DNA of 64,000 bases, from contig CM055613.1 in the NCBI GenBank assembly GCA_029379385.1, positions 22,851,652 through 22,915,651 of the forward strand, given 5' to 3'. The position numbers and the translations under genes were made by a program. Source of the DNA: Quillaja saponaria. Lineage: Eukaryota; Streptophyta; Magnoliopsida; Fabales; Quillajaceae. The first letter of the stretch is position 1; the number at the start of each line of letters is the position of its first letter. Below the pieces are notes generated by a model that was not told the origin of the DNA, did no database searches, and saw only the letters and a list, made by a program, of their open reading frames with translations. Of the stretch, positions 37,148-50,470 are shown piece after piece.

Positions 37148-37830
37148 TTATCTTTTTTCTTTTTTTCTTTTTTCTTTTTATAGAAAGGGGAAAATAACAA
37201 CAAAGAAGACAAAAAAACAAAAACTAAGTAGCTGCAATAGCTATTTGACGATGCCGAGCCAATAAATTGTTTGCTTCAAATATGAGACACAAAGAGGGGA
37301 GATATGTTGCCCATTCAATTCACAAGCTTGATTATCCAAAGCTAGATTGGCCAAGTGGTCAGCCACTCTATTACCTTCATGATGAATATGATTTAGATGC
37401 ACTGCCTAATACACGAGAAGTAACCATCGAAATGAGGTCGAGCACTCTATTACCTTCACGATGAATATGAAAGGCCTATAAGCTTTGAGCTTACAATCAT
37501 CCCTTGAAATGAGGTCGAGCATAACCTAAGAATTTACCTCAACAAGAAGCTTCCTAAAACCTTTGTTCAAAGTAGTTAGGAGGCCCAACCTCAGAGCCCA
37601 TAACTTGGCTCTAACAAAACAACACCAACCTACATTTTTGTCAAAACCAAACTCCTAACCTCCTTAACTGTTACAAATAACTCTTGCAACACTTGCTGAA
37701 CCTGGATTACCTCAAGAAGCACCATCCATATTGAGCTTAACCCAGCTCTCAGGAGAACTCCAAATCACCTACACATTGAATACCTGCTTCAAAGGGGATA
37801 GTAGAGACCATGACTTATCAACACTAACAA
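37148..37830 (-). mobile_element. 5'-truncated LINE 3' end (RNase H)
   Basis: The minus strand encodes a decayed type I RNase H as found at the C-terminus of plant LINEs: a KLNMDGAS block near 37.73 kb, FGFDKNVGW, RAKLWALRLGL, and HEGNRVADHLANLAL near 37.36 kb. A T/C-rich tract at 37148-37178 on the plus strand corresponds to the poly(A)-like tail at the 3' end. A tandem duplication of about 77 bp (CTCTATTACCTTCA, GAAATGAGGTCGAGCA) disrupts the domain. Confidence 0.7.
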
Positions 37831-38303
37831 ACTAGTGTGTTCACCCTTTTAGAATTATATAAATACATAGCTTAAGACTTTTATTAATTTTAAAAAATTA
37901 TAATCTAATTTAAAAGTCATATAAATATCACTTGAGTGACGTGAAATAGTAAAGAGAAAAGTACGAATAAATCCTACTTTTTCCTTTTCTTACCAAAAAA
38001 AAATAAAAAATTCCTACTTTTTCCTTTACATTCCAAATATATCTGATAATATATTTACATTCCTAGGAACTATTAGATTTAAGTTTTCTTTTCAAATAGG
38101 TCTTAAATTAAATATTGACACTTTTTATGTCACTTTTACCTTACTTTTTATTTTTACTTTTAAGTTTAAAATATAATTTAAGTAAAATATATTTTTTTTA
38201 AATTACATAATATAAAATTAATAAAAAAAAATATTCTAGAATTTAATAAAAAGTTCTTATTATCTCCTTTCAATTTTTTAAAAATGTTATTTTTAATTTC
38301 AAC
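37831..38303. other. AT-rich spacer between LINE copies
   Basis: No feature recognised. Confidence 0.3.
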
Positions 38304-41300
38304 TTTTTTATTTTTTATTTTTTATCAGAGATAGGCAATATCATTAATAAGGATAAAACAGCAACCAACTTTATAGCAAATTTCTAAGCCAGCTCTGCAA
38401 GGATAAAAAGTTCCCATATAAAATAGGATCTGTAATGGTCTTCCTTGCCACATGATGGGCAACCCAATTACATTTCCAGAAAACAAATGCAAAAGAACAA
38501 CATAAAGTACTAGCTAACTGAACTATATCATCAATAATTACATTAGCAGTAGGCGATCCCTTAATCCTCTTATTGCCAGCTTCAACTACAAGCTTGGCAT
38601 CTCCTTCAAAGATAATGTTAACTTCTATACAGCTGCTCTTAGAGTTAAACACTCCAACATGAATGGGGACATAAGCCCTTGAAATAGGGAGCCATGGGCA
38701 TATAAAATCTCTCTCAGATGGTTGCGAATAATATAGCCAATGCTACCCTTTTGAGCACCTGTGCCAGCATCAAAGTTAACTTTAAGAAAGATATAGGAAG
38801 GAGGAGTCCATGAAGCTATAGCAAGACTAGGGGGCCGAGCTTGTAGCAGGATAGTTAATGAAGCTTCCTTATACTTTTGAAAGTCTGCAACTGCCTTTAG
38901 AATAATGTCATGAGGACCCTAAGTTATTTTTATTTTATACTTTATCATTTATGGCTTTCCAAATACACCAAAGACAAAAGCAAAAAGGTTGAAAAGCTTC
39001 ATTGTGTCCCCCCGTTAAGCAACTTCAAAACATGTAACCACCAACCTTTCACTGTAAGGTCTTTTGTAAATGGGTTAGTAAAAGCAAAAGGAGCTTTGCT
39101 CTAAACCCGAATGACAATGGGGTAGGAATTGAAAAGGTGCCAAATGGTTTCTTGGCTAGTAAGGCATAACGGGCAATACTCATCTGAAAAATTACTTCTC
39201 ATGCAAAGGTTGACCTTAACAACAAGACTTCCATGCAACATTCTCCATAGGAAAGTTTTAATTTTGCCCCGTAAACCAACCTCCCAAATAGTTTTCAATC
39301 CAAAATGGTGAAGGATCATTAATGGTAAAGCCACCCAATAAAGTTTGGTAGCCCAAGGACACAGTATACATACCAGGGGGTTAGGTTACCATATGATCTT
39401 AATGTGTACTCCTGTGTTGGAGAGAGGCATAACCAAACTAGGTTAGCATCATCTTGTTCTAAGACCGAATGAATTGCAGTTTCATTCCAATGGTAGGAGT
39501 TAGGAGAAATTAGTTAAGATACCCAAAGCAAATGAGGAGGAGCAGAAGCCTGTATTTGAGCCTGAAAGTTATTTTGATTTGGAATCTAATAAGCTTCTCG
39601 AACACTCAAGCCTATATTGTTCCTAACTTGCCACCTACCTCTTTTATCTAAAACTTCCTTGCTTGACAGGAAACTTTGCCACCCCCATGAGGGATTAGAA
39701 CTATGAAGAGCATTAGAGAAAGATATAAAGGGAAAGTGCTTGCTTTTTAAGAGCCGAAAGAACAAACTATCTTCATCTTTTAAGTAAATGCCAACCTTGT
39801 TTCACAAGCATAGCCAAATTAAGTTTTTCAAGGTCTTTAAAGCCTAGACCACCATCTGCTTTGGCTTTACACATTGACTTCCAGCTAACCCATTGAATTG
39901 TTCTTTTCTCTTTCACCTTGATTCCACCAAAATTTGGCCTCCATGAGACTAATTTCTTTGCATAGACCTTTTGGGAGCCGAGAGTAGGCCATGGTATAAA
40001 TGGGTATGGCAAAGGCAACTGATTTGATTAAGACTTCCTGTCTAGCCAAAGATAAATACCAGCCTTACCAACCATGAAGCCGCCTAGCAACTTTTTTCTT
40101 CACCTCTCAAAAGGTATCACACTTAGACTTAGAGACTAAGGCAGGTAGTCCTAAGTATTTGTCTTGACATCCTATATGGGATATATTTAGTCTTTGGGAT
40201 AATTCCACCCTTAAGGAATGAGGTGTATTCGAGCTAAAAAACAAGGACTCTGAAAGATTGATCCTTTGACCACTAGCAATCTCGTATTGGTGAAGAATAT
40301 GTAGGATTTGGTTACATTCTTGTGGTGTGGTATGGATGAAAAATAGATAATCATTAGCAAATAGTAAACAGCAACCAGGGGGTGATTTTCAAACCATGTA
40401 ATCTCTTAGAACTCTTAGCTTCACTAAGTAGAGTATATAAACCTTCAACAAAAGTAAAAAAGAGATAGCGAAAGAGAGGGTCTCCTTATCAAAGCCCTTT
40501 GTAAGGTTTAAAAAACCCATGAACATCATCAAAAGACACTGAGTCAGAGACTGTAGTCACTAATTCCATAATAAGAGCCACCTATCTTGTAAAAAATCCT
40601 AGTTTGCTAAGCATACCTTCCAAAAACTCCCATTCCATATGATCATAGGTTTTGCCCATATCAACTTTTACTGCCATATCAAATTTGGTACCTTGTTTCC
40701 TCATCTTCAGTATGTGCATGAGTTTATGTGCTACTAGAATGTTGTCAGATATAAGTCTCTCTTGTAGAAAAGCAATTTGATTATAGCTAATTATTTTACC
40801 CATGACAAGCTTAAGGTGATAAACTAACACTTCTGAAATAATCATAAAACAGTGAACAAAGGCTAATTGGTCTTAATTGAGTCATGTCCTGGGGAGGAGT
40901 GACCTTTGGTATCAATACTATCACTGTGTGAAATTACGTAGCATATTTCCACTTTAAAAAAATCTTTGATGGCTGAACAAACTTCCTTACCAACAATTAA
41001 TATCCCAATAACTTTGAAACAATTTACCTATTAGGCCATCATCCTCTAGGGCACTCGTGGGATTCATTGAAAAAGCAGCATGTTTGATTTCATTATCACT
41101 GACAGGCTTCAAAAGCATTATGTTCATATTTGTTGTCACCTTTCGAGTTACCTTATTCAAAATGAACTCCTTCCTATTACAACCATTAGATGCAAATAAT
41201 TCAGTGAAATATTTTATGGCCACCCTATCTATATCTTGTCTATCTGTTCCAGTTTGCCATCTTCTTGTTGTAGTTAAGAAATTGAATTAGTCTTCCTTCA

Positions 41301-42000
41301 TTGGACGATTGAAGCATGGAAAAAAGTAATATTTTTATCTCCCAATTGAAGCCATGAAATTATGTTGAGGTAAGAAGAAAACCAATCTTGCGAGCTAAGA
41401 CATCTGTCCAAGTGCTCTAGATATTCCCATGACCTTGCCACCTATTATTCCAAATAAAAGGGTAGGCTAAGAAAGCCCAGATCAATGAATGCACCCTGGT
41501 TGATAAAATCTAAGAAATCTTGTATCTATCAAGGCCATTGAGCAACACCTTGTTTTTTATTATCACAGAGGAAAACATTGCTATCACCACAAAGGAAATA
41601 TTTAGGGCCAACAGATTAAAGTAGCTGTAAAATAATGTTAAACTGCATAACTCTCTCATTATCATCACAACTGAGGTAGACACAAAATAAGGACCAAGAG
41701 CAAGATTTAACTAGATCAGTGATTGTGCAATGAATGAAAAACTTACCTGTTTGGACGACTTCTACCTTAACTCCTTCTTTCCATGCAAGAATTGTACCAT
41801 CATATAAGCCCTCAAATGAAACAACCACAAATTGAGAAAGTCTAAACTAGCCAAGGAAACATTCAGCTTTAGGATGATGCTTTAGTGTTGGTAAGTAGAT
41901 CAAATCAGGGGAATGGGATTATAAATCCTTTTGAGATGATGGAACGTGAGAGGATTCCCCATACCTTGCATGTTCCAATAAAGAATCTTCATTGATCAAC
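38304..42000 (-). mobile_element. L1-type LINE, ORF2 remnant with endonuclease to RNase H
   Basis: Minus-strand ORF2 remnants are in order. Endonuclease starts near 41.99 kb (ILYWNMQGMGNP, matching the WNCRGLGNP start of plant L1 ORF2) and continues to about 41.6 kb. Reverse transcriptase spans about 41.2-40.1 kb, with NQIAFLQERLISDNILVAH and VKVDMGKTYDHMEWEFL. Where the catalytic FADD should be, the sequence reads FAND (40350-40361). The WVSWKSMCKAKADGGLGF block is at 39.88 kb, a zf-RVT zinc region at 39.33-39.10 kb (CPLC, ending in a His/Cys cluster), and RNase H at 38.65-38.37 kb. A T-rich run at 38304-38328 marks the 3' tail. Many stops; not mobile. Confidence 0.85.
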
Positions 42001-42762
42001 AATAGGCTAGTTGAGGATGGCCTCTCCCTTTTAGTTGTAAAAACATTGTACCTTATCTCCCACCATCTAATGTACTCAGGTTCTCTTGCCCAAACTACCT
42101 AATTTTCTTGTGAGACATTAGTAACTGGTTCAACCATTATATAATCGGCAATATTTTGACTATTGGTAGAATATATAGGGACGCATTGAAACCCTCTTTT
42201 TGATCCATACCATGTAACCTCATTCAGATTAGTATACTTGTCTACACGATGAAGACGTTGTCTAGATGTTGATGCCTCAGGTCTGGTTCTCATTGATGAT
42301 ATGTGACCACCACAACGTCCATGACAACCACAATGTGAGCAGGGTTGTCTTAGCATATTTTCTTGTTATCGAGTGTGAGTTTCTAGTAAGACATGGTTAT
42401 TTGATGTTTTCAACTCTGATGGGTTTGAAACTGCTTATATAAGTAAATATTTCTTGTTATTATCAAAATAATAGTCACTTGAATATATACTGAAATAGTC
42501 AAAGATTTAATGAGTGAGTGTAAACGTAATGTCAACATGTCTGTTCACACATAAAGTAATGTCAGCCTGTTCATTTACTGTTTAAATGTTTTATAAGTGA
42601 AAATACATAAGCGAGTAGTCACTTTATGAAAAGATTACGTACTTCATTGTAAATATTACGTGCTTCATTATAAAGTGATGCTAGCATGTCTATTTATTAA
42701 AACAATATTTGAAGATTTATGTAATAATTTTAGTATTTAAGATAATTATTATTATTGGACAA
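42001..42762 (-). other. Unassigned stretch between LINE and PMD gene
   Basis: An 85-codon minus-strand open stretch (42356-42099) has a Cys/His-rich start (CSHCGCHGRCGGH) and may be the end of LINE ORF1, or part of the neighbouring MULE-derived DNA. The remaining sequence is AT-rich. Confidence 0.3.
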
Positions 42763-42900
42763 TTGAAAAATTTCCATCTTAAAGTGGTAGGGGGTTTAGC
42801 AGGCCCCTACTTGTTTATTAAATAGTAAATTATAATTTACAAGTACAACTAAATTAAAACATAAACCATAAAGACTCTTCCCATTACAAGTAACCAAAAA
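42763..42900 (-). repeat. 3'-end repeat, copy A
   Basis: Similar to 45136-45300: both contain TTGAAAAATT, a CCA...AAGTGGT hairpin-like block, CCCCTACYTGTTTATTAA, and further along ACTCTTCCCATTACA / ACTCTTCCATTTACA. Copy A overlaps the end of the plant-mobile-domain gene. Confidence 0.65.
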
Positions 42901-45060
42901 AAAATATATATATATATAACTTAAATAAGGACTTCGGGCTATCTTGGTATATAGAAAATGACCCCCTGTACCACATGGGTGTGGTCTCCTCTTTCTTGCC
43001 GGGTTTCGCCTTGGTGGCACATCAACTGTGTCACCAAGATCTTCTGACTGAGGTATGTCATCAGCACCGCTAAATCCTTCATCCGCTTGCATACTTGAAC
43101 CTATACTTGGGTCATATGATGCCGGTGTACTACCATACTGAAAGTATGGCACCTGCAGTATGGGAGAGTTAAAAGCCTTAGTTGATTACTGTGCAACGTC
43201 TGGCATAAGCTGCTGATACATAGCTGAAGTATTGGCCACTTATAAAGGTGAGGTGGAGACATATATGATGGTGATGGAATATACACATATGATGGTCAGA
43301 CATCAACATCAACTCGTCCATAAGATACTGATAGTCCAGGGACATCAATCCTAGTGCGTTTGTGACATTGTGATGACATAGATGATGATGATGTCGAATG
43401 AGTAAAATAGGAAGGAGCTGGAGCAGCATGGATAAAACCAATTGGTGTAAGATATCTCCTATTGATACGTCTATATCACTCTTTGTACTCGGGCGTATGA
43501 GCAGCATGACCATGTGCAACTCCATATGCAACCTCCACTATCTGGACCAGATGGTATCTCATGCCCCAAATGGCTAAGTGGTTAGCATGTAGCCAATGGT
43601 GGTCTGTGACGCCCCGTCCCCGAAGATCACATTTGTGCAATTTTTAATTGGCCTTTATGTCAACAGGGTTTTCTGGTAATAGTTGCTGATAGCCAAACTG
43701 ATGCATGACCCTATCTACTTTCTGATACTCAACAATATAAAAACATATTAAGGGTACTTTAGCACCCCAAATATGCTAGTCTCGATAAAAATAATTTGGT
43801 ATCAGGTGTCTCAGCTCATCAGCAATGTATAGTAATGATATGAACTGCAACCCAAAAACAATGTCAATGTTTTTGCAACATGAATATATTAAATGGTACA
43901 TAGATATAACATAAACTTCTAATAACCCGCTCTGCTGACATCCTATCCAGCATCTCCCTATACCAAGAAACCACATTATGGCCGATTCGTGTTACCTTGA
44001 ACTTCACTTTCCACCTACAAGTAATTAAAAATATCAATTACAAGTCATCAATACTCTCACATTATAAGCAAATATATAAAACCAAAAAATTTACATACCT
44101 CATGACTAAAGAACAAAGATTATCCCACTGAATTTTTGTCTCCCTCCTCAGTGCGAGAAAGGGTAGTCTCTCCTATGCCCATACTTGCAGTAATATCAAA
44201 GGTCCAGCAATTTCAGAAGCATCAGGGTTAGTGGCATAACATATCTCCCTATACAACCATGCCAGGGAGGCACTACCCTAGTTGTACTGTCCTATGACAT
44301 CTAAGTTTTCCAACAGAGATAAGAAACAAATGTGCACATGAGGTGTGCACATGGGTACTCGTCTTACTGGTGAATAACAATCCACCCATCAATTGTAATA
44401 TATAAGCACGTGCATATCTTTGTGCTGTAATGTCATCACCGTCGGCTGGGAAATTTGAAATGTCATTCATAACTAGTTCATATTCAATGTGTTACCCTTA
44501 ATGACTGTAGTAGAGGGCACAACTCCCAATAATCGCTCGCACTCAGTTGTGACGTCGACACCAACTAGGCCAGAGATAGGCTCACTGTCCACGGGTAAAC
44601 CCAAGAGGATACTAACAACCTGTAATGTGATGGTGGCCTCGCCACGAGACAGATAAAATGTGTGAGTCTCGGGGCATTCATCGCTCGACTAAAGCTGTCA
44701 CAAGGTGCCAATCAAGCGAAATAAACCCCACCCTGATCACACCACCAAAACCTGCCCTAGTCATATACTCCAATATACAATGATTAATATTATTAAGAAC
44801 CTCTCGACCGAACACCGCCTCCCTCCGACAGCATTTCAGGATATAGGCCTTGCTCTAAAATTTAAAAAAAATATTAGTAAGAATATTTCCTATAATAAAA
44901 TGAAATTGACAAATTTAAGGTAAACCGATTTGTTATTTACATACCTCGGGATCTGTGAAAACTCTAACGGATCGATGCCTATCATGTAGTCTAAGGACTG
45001 AAAGGACTACTGGGGCTACGGGATCCATGAATTTGCATAACAAAAGACAAATCAACTACA
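42796..45060 (-). pseudogene. Transposon-borne plant mobile domain (PMD) protein
   Basis: Minus-strand fragments in several frames follow the plant mobile domain (aminotransferase-like, MAIN/MAIL-type) pattern. At 44.67-44.50 kb: ETHTFYLSRGEATITLQ and LLGLPVDSEPISGL. At 44.47-44.30 kb: ARAYILQLMGGLLFT. At 43.95-43.65 kb: conserved mid-domain, then HQFGYQQLLPENPVD. The tail at 43.05-42.96 kb is basic with RNPARKRRPHPCGTGGH, a typical C-terminus of TE-encoded PMD proteins. Introns and frameshifts break the frame. PMD genes are known to be carried by MULE and Ty3 elements, and the copy here lies directly downstream of a MULE transposase in the same orientation. No catalytic activity is known for the domain. 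Confidence 0.65.
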
Positions 45061-45135
45061 ATGTTAATATGCATATATGACAATAATGTTACGATTTAAT
45101 ATAATGGGGAAAGACTTAGATAAAAGGAAAAATAT

Positions 45136-45300
45136 TTGAAAAATTCCACCTTCAAGTGGTGGGCAGTTTAGTTTACCCCTACCTGTTTATTAAGTTCAAA
45201 ATAATTTTACATGACATGTGGGGGACATAATACTTAATCCCTGCATAATAAAAAACTAGAAAGAAATACATAAATAGGAAAAACTCTTCCATTTACATTA
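45136..45300 (-). repeat. 3'-end repeat, copy B
   Basis: Downstream end of the MULE transposase gene, homologous to 42763-42900 at the end of the PMD gene. It contains a CCACCTTCAAGTGG inverted repeat. Confidence 0.65.
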
Positions 45301-45339
45301 AAGTAAAGAATGCGATCATGAAAGTTGTTGTTTAACATT

Positions 45340-47844
45340 GTGTAATGTTAGGACAATTTTTACAATTAAGTCCCTCCTGCCTACATAAACCACACCGTAT
45401 GTTGCCTCATGGACTCTGTAATGTCCATCTCATTATGAATGTGCTTTGTTTTCGGCCTACCCTTCTTTCACAATTTGGACATATTAGGAAGCACGTGGGG
45501 GAACTGGAATTTCGGCCAATAGTTATCGTGCATCATTGGGTTGATTTGTGGAGTGTATACAAACTCCTGATTTTTCAATTTATACCACTCCCCGATAAAG
45601 TCGTTATAGTTCAGATGCATGCTTACACGAGCTGCTATAACATGCGAGCACGAGATCATGTATTACTGGGGTTTGTTGCATGTGCACGTTCTTTCATTTA
45701 AACGCACAGTGTGCTGGTTGCAGCCCTTTTAGGCTTGTCAACCACGAAATTGTGTCTTTATTTCAATTATTCCCAAAACCGGTATGAAACTGTTTCAACT
45801 CGTGTCCACCTGCTTCTCTCTGCCCAATTTTGGATTTTCTCTAGAGTGTTGGTTGTGTATTGATTGCCAGCATTTAGCTGAGCATTAATCTTCACCTGAT
45901 GTTCAGGAAATATTTAACACATTGGTAAGATGTCAACCGCACCAGTGCAATGATTGGGACTTACCACGCTCCCTTCAAGACATTGATCATGCACTCCCCC
46001 AAGTTCGTGATCATGAATCAAAGCGGTGACCTCTGTCATGTGCCAATGCCCACTGCTCCAACGGAATTCTATCAATCCATGCTATATACTCAGAGTCCAT
46101 GCGAACAAACTTATCGAAATATTTATCAAACTTGCATTTTTGAGTTTTACTAGCAGTGTGGATGAGGAGATTTTTTTCTTTCATATTCTTAGTGGGTTTT
46201 ATGAAATTTGCTTACGATGTGCCTAACACAAAAATGGTGATACCCAGAAGGCTCAATCCAGCCATTCCAAGGATCTGAAGCAATAACAATTATCCCTGCA
46301 TGACAATCAGATATTAAGCAAACACCCACCCATTGTGTTACATGCATACAAAGCAAATTTAAAAGCCATCCCCTGCTATCTATGTTCTCCTCCTCAACAA
46401 CTGCAAATACAACTGGAACTAAACTATTGTTACCATCAATAGCAGTTGCAACTAACAATTTTTCCATATACTTTCCACAGAGGAATGTGCCATCAATCTG
46501 AAGAATTGATCTACAATGATAGAATACCTCGATAGGATGGCCCAAAAGCCCAGAATACTCACTGGAATAGAAGCTATCCAGGATTATTAGTTGGGTTCAC
46601 TTTCCATTCAAAGCGTGTGCTGGGATTGGTGACCCGAATTGCATTTAAATATCTAGGAAGGTTATTGTAGGATTCCTCCCAATTACCAAACACAAGATTA
46701 ATTGCTTTCTTTTTCGCTTTGAATATTTTGCTCAAACTTGGACTATAATGGAAGTGATCTTTTATCATTATAAGCAACACAGTTCCTGGCATAGTAGGGT
46801 CTTCATTGATAGTATTTTTGATATACTCTGCAATGATCCCCTTGTCCAGATTATAATGATCCAGAGTCATTCTGCTATAAACATAACTGTGAGCGACATC
46901 CAACTTCGTAATCTAAAACTTTTCCAATCTTTTACTAAAATGTCCTCACAACCTCTACTTGCAATCCTGTTTGTGGAGTTTGCACCTGATATCCTATGTG
47001 TCCTTCTTGGACTCAACGACTATGAAAGCCATGTAGTTCATAAAATGCCAGTATTTAATAATATTTTTAATTGGGTCTTCATGTTGAACAGCATGCCATT
47101 GTAAAATTCATTATGCAACTTTCATTGCGCGTTTGGAACAATAACAGGGTTTACTGCACGTGCCATGGCAATGTTCACATCCATGTAGAAGGGATTCGAG
47201 ACATATTTGTCATATAAATTTTCTGCAAGAGCCTTTATAATATCATAATCATCCACTTCAATGTTAAAATGAGGATTAACGTTCAAATTTGGGATATCCT
47301 CTCTATCGCCAATAGCATCATTCATACCAGGCGCTTCTAACTAATTCATCGGTGAGTGCGGCCTAAGAGATGCTGATGCTTCTCCTGCAACATGAGAACT
47401 GAGCTGATCGTATTGTCGACTCAAAGACTGGGATTCCATGAATATATTTTTAGGAACTAGGTCAAGTGTGTCATGACTCAGAACATGAGGCAGTGACTCA
47501 TCTTGAAGTGTGTGCTTATGTAAATGCATCTCTAAGGTGAATCTAGGGCCTTGCGCACTGGCATGCTCTAACATGCTGTAGAAGTCCTCATCATCAACTA
47601 TTGCAACTGGACTATAGTGGGTTAAATTATTAATAGTATTTGAAAATCGACAAATGATAGTCAGGTACTCTCTTCTTCTATTAACCTTTAAGGCCTTGAA
47701 TAGACGAGCATGAAACTCTGCATACTTGATATGTTTGGGTACACGAATGCACTTAACGGGATCAGAATCGTATTCAAGTCCGTTCAAACCAGTATGCATT
47801 TCACTATTAATGTAACACATAATTCCAAATTCTTCCATGATCAA
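45340..47844 (-). pseudogene. MULE (MuDR-like) transposase, broken
   Basis: Minus strand. An N-terminal MuDR-type region starts at ATG 47844 or 47838 and is open for 167 codons (to 47341). A linker follows, then DNA-binding-like sequence at 46.9-46.6 kb (TLDHYNLDKGIIAEYI). The MULE catalytic core is at 46.55-46.19 kb with SILQIDGTFLCGKY, VPVVFAVVEEEN and CLISDCHAGI, then YHHFCVRHIVSKFH. A SWIM zinc finger (CSHVIAAR) lies near 45.65 kb and a CCHC-like knuckle (CGLCRQEG, then CKNCP) near 45.37 kb, its His replaced by Leu. Stops and frame changes separate the blocks. It is followed in the same direction by the PMD gene; no terminal inverted repeats were recognised. Confidence 0.8.
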
Positions 47845-47859
47845 ATTTGCACCTTCAAA

Positions 47860-49565
47860 ATGCTCGAAAATAATAAGCTTTTCTCCTTAAATTGTTAATG
47901 AATTCACTAATTTACATAGATTAACTATAGACTACTAATCATAATATATGATTCAAATTATAATATCCAAATTACTAATTAATTCAAACATCACAATTAA
48001 TTCAAATTAAAACTATCCAAATTACTAATTAATTAAAACCACATAAATTTATTAATTATAATATATATTTTAAATTAATTATATTAAAATTTTATGATTT
48101 CATCTTTAAGTTAATTATAAATATTAATTTTGTCTATTACTCTACTTTAAATAATAATAAATATGATTAAACATGAAACATAAAAATATTATCTATAAAT
48201 TAATTACATTAAAACATACAAATACAAAAAAAATCTATTTATAATATTTAATATTAATTAATTATATTCAAATAATAAAATCACTATTTATCATAGATAT
48301 ATTACTTACCATAATTATTATGAATTAATTAAATTTTAATTTCCTAATAAATATATTACTATAAATTTCCCAATAAAAATACTATTTATAAATTAATCAC
48401 TAATTTTAAAATAAAATTACTATTTCTAATCAAATAATAAAATCACTATTTATCATACATATATTACTTACCATAATTTTTATGAATTAATTAAATTTTA
48501 ATTTCCTAATAAATATATTAATTAATTAATGATCATAAATATATTACTGTAAATTTTCCAATAAAAATACTATTTATAAAATTACTAAAAAAAAAATTAA
48601 TTAATTTATAACTATCCAAATTAATAATTAATTTAAATGTCAAAAATTTATTAATTATAATATATATTTTTAATAAATTATATTAAAATATTATGATTTC
48701 ATCTTTAAGTTAGTTGTAAATATTAATTTTACCAATTACTCTACTTTAAATAATAATAAATATGATTACGCATGAAAGCATAAAAATACTATCTATAAAT
48801 TAATTACATTAAAACATACAAATACAAAAAAATTTGTTTATAATATTAAATAAAATTTAATTATATTCAAATAATAAAATCACTATTTATCATTGATATT
48901 ACCTACCATAATTATTATGAAATAATTAAAATTTATTTTTTAAATAAATATATTAATTAATTAATGATCATAAATATATTATCATAAATATTATAAAATT
49001 ACTAAAAAAATTGCTAATTAATTTAAAAACTATCCAAATTACTAATTAATTTAAACATCATAAAATTATTAATTATTTCAAATCTTAAATATTACTATTT
49101 TAAGCCTAACAAAATTACTAACTAATTTAAACGTCACAAAATTACTAATTAATTTAAATCTTACAAAATTACTATTTTATTTAAATCTTACAAAATTACT
49201 ATTTTATATAAATCTTACAAAATTACTATTTTATTTAAATCTTACAAAATTGCTATTTTAAACCTAACAAAATTACTAATTAATTCAAATGTCACAAAAT
49301 TACTAATTAATTTAAATGTCACATAATCACTATTTTAATAAATATTATTTATTAATTTAAACCTAAAAAAGTTAATAGTTTATCATAAATATACTAATTA
49401 TTGTAATTATCATAAAAATTACAATTTCAACAAATTTTTAATTATAACATATCTTAAAATTAATATTTCAACAATTATAATATAAAATTACAGCAAATAT
49501 AGATACATGCATACAACAATGATAAATATGACTTTCTACAAAATTAATTCTTCTTTATGACTTAC
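47860..49565 (-). other. Putative AT-rich 5' intron of the MULE gene
   Basis: On the minus strand a strong donor (CACCTG|GTAAGT) at 49565 is followed by about 1.7 kb of extremely AT-rich DNA, up to a possible acceptor (TTTTGAAG) about 20 nt before the transposase ATG. The segment is internally repetitive: about 48.0-48.4 kb recurs about 600 bp later (landmark TTATGATTTCATCTTTAAG at 48092 and 48691). Confidence 0.5.
49125..49330. repeat. ~28-bp AT-rich tandem repeats
   Basis: Successive copies of a unit containing CTTACAAAATTACTATTTTA or CACAAAATTACTAATTAATT, about 28-30 bp apart, six to seven copies. Lies inside the putative 5' intron of the MULE gene. Confidence 0.65.
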
Positions 49566-50470
49566 CAGGTGAGAGGCAAAAGAGCAAAAAATGTCAACAC
49601 GGGCAACGGGATGTAAGCAACAATCCTTAAAAAAACATAAATAAAATCAAAATAATAAAATATGTATATCAATTTTAACATTAAATGATTTATGTAATTT
49701 CTATTTTATATTCTATTTTTAAAAAATTAAATGGTATACGTAATTTAACTAACTATTATTGATTAAATACTACTAATTATAATAAATAATATAAATTATA
49801 ATTTCATCAATTTTAATATATATAATAATATATATGATTAAATATTAAAACATAAAATTATTAAAAAATAATAGATTGTAAATAAAATTTTTATTAATTA
49901 AATAATTTAATTTAACTAATAATAATAATAATAATAATTTTTGAAACTAAAAATTTCATAACTTATTATAATTTATAGACGAACTGAAGAGTTTATTGAG
50001 AAAAAAATACAAAGAGTTTGCTGAGAAGAAGAAAATATGCAAATGTGAAGGAGAGGATGGAGGAAATATGGGCATATATATATATATATGCAAGAAGAGA
50101 AGTTCACTAGTTAGGATTTTTTGGTGAGGAGTAAAAGAGAAAAAGTAAAGGAAAGGGGTAAACAAGAAAGCAGAGCTGCATGTATGCAAGTATGCAAAAA
50201 CACAGAAAGGACTGGAGAAAACGTGATGAAAGTGCAGGAGGGGTGACGGGTCGTGTCCACAAGCCCAGACGCGTGGACCTGTGGACCAGACAACTTGCAG
50301 GAGAGCACGCCACCACTACCTCTTGTAGGTGGTGAGGCATTTGTGCGGGCCACTTGTGTAGAAGTTCTGCAATGGGCCTACTAGTGAGGACAAGCATGAC
50401 AGGTGATGAGGGTGATGGGCCCGTGTGGTGATATGGGATGATAAATTAGACCTAAAAAGTACATTTTAAA
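49566..50470 (-). other. Probable MULE 5' leader and promoter side
   Basis: Upstream of the putative intron donor on the minus strand. It contains an AT dinucleotide tract (about 50076-50091) and an unusually GC-rich segment (50217-50420) without recognised protein similarity. It may include the right terminal region of the MULE. Confidence 0.35.

Noticed and set aside
50107..50397. Minus-strand open frames in the GC-rich block upstream of AGD1
   Set aside because: Low-complexity aromatic-rich peptide in the presumed MULE leader; no similarity and no plausible gene structure.
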